NCBI GenBank assembly: GCA_900552225.1
Contig: URYX01000008.1
Location: forward strand, 1 to 23,730
Direction: 5' to 3'
Source of the DNA: an uncultured Oscillospiraceae bacterium
GTDB lineage: Bacteria; Bacillota; Clostridia; Oscillospirales; Acutalibacteraceae
DNA: 23,730 bases
The notes under the pieces: model-generated
Database searches by the model: none
What the model was told of the DNA's origin: nothing
The model's input: the letters and a program-made list of their open reading frames with translations, nothing else
Position numbers and translations under genes: made by a program
Shown: positions 21,885 to 23,730 of the stretch, in pieces
Layout of the letters: every line of letters starts with the position of its first letter
Numbering within the stretch: the first letter of the stretch is position 1

Positions 21885-23003
21885 GTGTCCGAATCCCGCC
21901 TGTCCGCCGTAGGGGCGGCGGCCGTCCGCGTGCTGCGTGCGCTGCGGTGGCTGCTGCCGGCGCTGTGTGCGCTGCTGCTGTATTTGATTCTGCCTCATTT
22001 TCCGCAGGTGACGGAGACGGTGTTTTCCCGCGGCCTTTTCCGCGGCCTGAATGCCGTGCTCGGCGGAGCGGTCGGGCTGCTGCCCTTTTCGCTGACCGAG
22101 CTGGCGGCGGTTTTGGCCCTGCCGGCCCTGATTGCCGTGGTCGTATGGCGTATCGTGCGGTATCGGCGCGGAAAACGCGGAGGCCGCTTTTGGCGCGGTA
22201 TCGCCTGGACACTGTCCTCGCTGCTGCTGCTTTATATGCTGATGCACGGCGTCAATTTTTACCGTCAGCCTGCCTCTGAGCTGATGCAGCTCGGGGCTGC
22301 CTCGCGCGACCCGAAGCAGCTGCAGGCCCTGTCGATGTATCTGGCCCGTCAGGCCTCCGCGGCGCGAGAGCTGCTGCCGGAGGACGCGGACGGTGTGGCC
22401 GTCCCCGAGCTGACGCTGTCGGAGATTCTGACGAGCGCGGGGGAGGGCTATGACCTGTTGGAGGAGACCTATCCCTTCCTGCACGGAACCACCCACCGCG
22501 TCAAGCCGGTGCAGCTGTCGCATTGGTGGTCGTATACCGGAATCACGGGAATGTATTTTCCGATGCTGGCGGAGGCCAATGTCAACATTGACGTGCCGCT
22601 CTTTTCCGTCCCGGCGACGGCCGCCCATGAGCTGGCGCATACCCGCGGCTTTGCCCGGGAGGACGAATGCAACTTCTTTGCCTGCCTTTCCTGCTTTTCC
22701 CATCCTTCTCCCGGGTTTCGCTATTCGGGCTATGTGCTGGCCTATATCCACTGTGCCAACGCTCTGTATGACTATAATCCGGAGCTGTGGAAGGAGGCCT
22801 ATGCCTGCTGCTCCGAGGGGATGCGCCGCGATCTGCGGGCGCAGAACGCCTACTGGGATCAGTTCAAGGGAAAGGTCGAGGAGATTTCCTCCTCGGTCAA
22901 CAACGGTTTTCTGCAGGCGCAGGGAAGTGCCGAGGGCGTGCTCAGCTATAACCGTGTCGTGGAGCTGCTGCTGGCCTATTACGGCCAGGGCGGGATGGAA
23001 TAA
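21885..23003 (+). CDS. DUF3810-type membrane zinc metallopeptidase
   Basis: 372 aa. Three hydrophobic segments near the N-terminus (about 18-38, 68-90, 106-123) anchor it in the membrane; the rest is probably outside. The catalytic region has HELAH (248-252) followed by RGFAREDECNF, where Glu259 is the likely third zinc ligand, as in the DUF3810 family (long PATAAHELAHTRGFAREDE stretch). The upstream HWWSYTGITGMYFPMLAEANVN segment is also typical of that family. No substrate is known. GTG 21885 is preferred because GGGAG lies 8 bases upstream; a TTG at 21879 in frame is too close to it. Preceded by the Cys-rich gene (45 bases) and followed by the QueT-like gene (27 bases). Confidence 0.85.
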   Translation: MSESRLSAVGAAAVRVLRALRWLLPALCALLLYLILPHFPQVTETVFSRGLFRGLNAVLGGAVGLLPFSLTELAAVLALPALIAVVVWRIVRYRRGKRGGRFWRGIAWTLSSLLLLYMLMHGVNFYRQPASELMQLGAASRDPKQLQALSMYLARQASAARELLPEDADGVAVPELTLSEILTSAGEGYDLLEETYPFLHGTTHRVKPVQLSHWWSYTGITGMYFPMLAEANVNIDVPLFSVPATAAHELAHTRGFAREDECNFFACLSCFSHPSPGFRYSGYVLAYIHCANALYDYNPELWKEAYACCSEGMRRDLRAQNAYWDQFKGKVEEISSSVNNGFLQAQGSAEGVLSYNRVVELLLAYYGQGGME

Positions 23004-23030
23004 GCCTGCAGTGTTTCGGGAGGAATGTCT

Positions 23031-23567
23031 ATGAAAACCAAACAGTCGCTGTCTCCGCGCTCTCTGGCGGAGGCGGGTGCGATTGCCGCGCTGTATGTGG
23101 CACTGACCATGGCGGTGCCGTCGATCTCGTTCGGCAGCGTGCAGCTCCGTCTGTCGGAGATGCTGACACTGCTGCCGGTGCTGACCTTTTCCGCCGTCCC
23201 CGGCCTGGCGGTCGGCTGCTTTCTCAGCAACCTGCTCGGGCTGGCAATCGGCGCTAACGTCGCCGGAGCGTGGGATCTGCTGATCGGCACGGGAGCTACG
23301 CTGGCGGCCGCGCTGCTGACCTATGCCCTGCGCCGCGTGCGGACACACGGTTGGCCGCTGCTTGCGGCGGTGCCTCCGGTGCTGCTCAACGCCCTGATTA
23401 TCGGCGCGGAGCTCGCCTGGATGACGACCGAGCTTGCGCTGCCGACCTATCTGCTGTTTGCCCTGTCCGTCGGCGCGGGGGAGCTGGTGGCCTGTATCGG
23501 CGGCGTGGTGCTGTGCGTGATGCTCGAAAAGCACGGGGCCGCCCGTCGGCTGTTCCCGCGCGGATAG
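23031..23567 (+). CDS. queT: QueT-like transporter component (ECF S subunit)
   Basis: 178-aa integral membrane protein with five to six hydrophobic helices and no soluble domain. The stretch SISFGSVQLRLSEMLTLLPVL (residues about 25-45) followed by GLAVGCFLSNLLG is characteristic of QueT, the substrate-binding component of an energy-coupling-factor transporter thought to import a queuosine precursor. The ATPase and T subunits would be shared and lie elsewhere. The start at 23031 has GGGAGG with 7 bases between; ATG 23025 is too close. No PreQ1-riboswitch-like leader fits in the 27-base gap before it. Confidence 0.88.
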   Translation: MKTKQSLSPRSLAEAGAIAALYVALTMAVPSISFGSVQLRLSEMLTLLPVLTFSAVPGLAVGCFLSNLLGLAIGANVAGAWDLLIGTGATLAAALLTYALRRVRTHGWPLLAAVPPVLLNALIIGAELAWMTTELALPTYLLFALSVGAGELVACIGGVVLCVMLEKHGAARRLFPRG

Positions 23568-23621
23568 CCGACGTCGGCTTTGCCGGACGGCAGCCGGCAG
23601 GAAAAACCGAAAAACCGTGTA

Positions 23622-23660
23622 AGAGAGCCCGGACCGCAGATACTGCAGTCCGGGCTCTCT
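23622..23660 (+). terminator. Strong hairpin after queT
   Basis: Perfect 13-bp stem AGAGAGCCCGGAC (23622-23634) / GTCCGGGCTCTCT (23648-23660) with GCAG/CTGC pairing in the loop. No T-run follows directly, so it may act with the next hairpin. Confidence 0.65.
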
Positions 23661-23663
23661 GAA

Positions 23664-23691
23664 CGTGTCAAAAAACTCTGTTTTTGACACG
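23664..23691. repeat. Inverted repeat at the window end
   Basis: CGTGTCAAAAA (23664-23674) and its exact complement TTTTTGACACG (23681-23691) with a 6-base loop. The A/T tract inside the stem makes it able to act as a terminator on either strand. It lies 4 bases after the previous hairpin. Confidence 0.6.
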
Positions 23692-23730
23692 CTCGGAGGC
23701 TGTCTGAAAGGCTGCAGGGGCAAGGAGTGC

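Noticed and set aside
23004..23030. PreQ1 riboswitch before the QueT-like gene
   Set aside because: Only 27 bases between genes, taken up by the ribosome binding site.
21495..23723. 742-aa open frame on the minus strand
   Set aside because: It lies antisense to three well supported genes and is rich in Arg, Gln, His and Pro, as expected from reading GC-rich codons backwards. No RBS or family motif.

Overview
The window looks like chromosomal DNA of a high-GC member of the Clostridia, plausibly an Oscillospirales/Ruminococcaceae-type gut anaerobe. The evidence is strong GGAGG-type ribosome binding sites, Firmicutes gene orders (infC-rpmI-rplT plus an rRNA methyltransferase; parA-parB-serS; a BlaI/BlaR1-type pair with bacterial Ig-like tail), many intrinsic terminators, and sugar genes suited to host or dietary glycans. 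The taxon is inference; no rRNA gene is present.

Left part (1-8.1 kb), accessory. The window opens in the last third of an ABC transporter permease and then a bidirectional terminator. Next, on the minus strand, is a two-gene operon: a cytoplasmic clan GH-D (alpha-galactosidase-like) hydrolase and a GH98-like lipoprotein. Together they suggest removal of terminal sugars and endo-cleavage of blood-group-type or similar glycans. A lower-GC GNAT acetyltransferase follows. Its 5' leader carries a 12-codon ORF and two mutually exclusive hairpins that compete for its Shine-Dalgarno sequence, a candidate translational attenuator. A BlaI-type repressor and M56 (BlaR1-like) membrane protease form an operon behind a large perfect inverted-repeat operator.

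Middle part (7.2-11.9 kb). An AraC-family regulator is divergent from a tightly packed L-rhamnose catabolic operon, rhaB-rhaA-rhaD-rhaM (kinase, isomerase, aldolase, mutarotase), with ATGA overlaps between the first three genes. RhaB ends about 50 residues earlier than the classical enzymes. No transporter or lactaldehyde reductase is in the cluster.

Right part (12-23.7 kb), housekeeping. On the minus strand: infC-rpmI-rplT behind a strong promoter and a terminator/antiterminator leader (L20-type attenuation), with infC starting at a rare ATA codon; then a SpoU-type rRNA methyltransferase, dprA, topA and dut in a chain of very short spacings or overlaps. On the plus strand: parA (soj), parB (spo0J) and serS, an arrangement typical of the origin-proximal region of Clostridia. 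After the serS terminator come an unrecognised Cys-rich protein, a DUF3810-type membrane metallopeptidase and a QueT-like transporter component, ending in two strong hairpins. No tRNA, rRNA, CRISPR array, transposase or prophage gene was seen.
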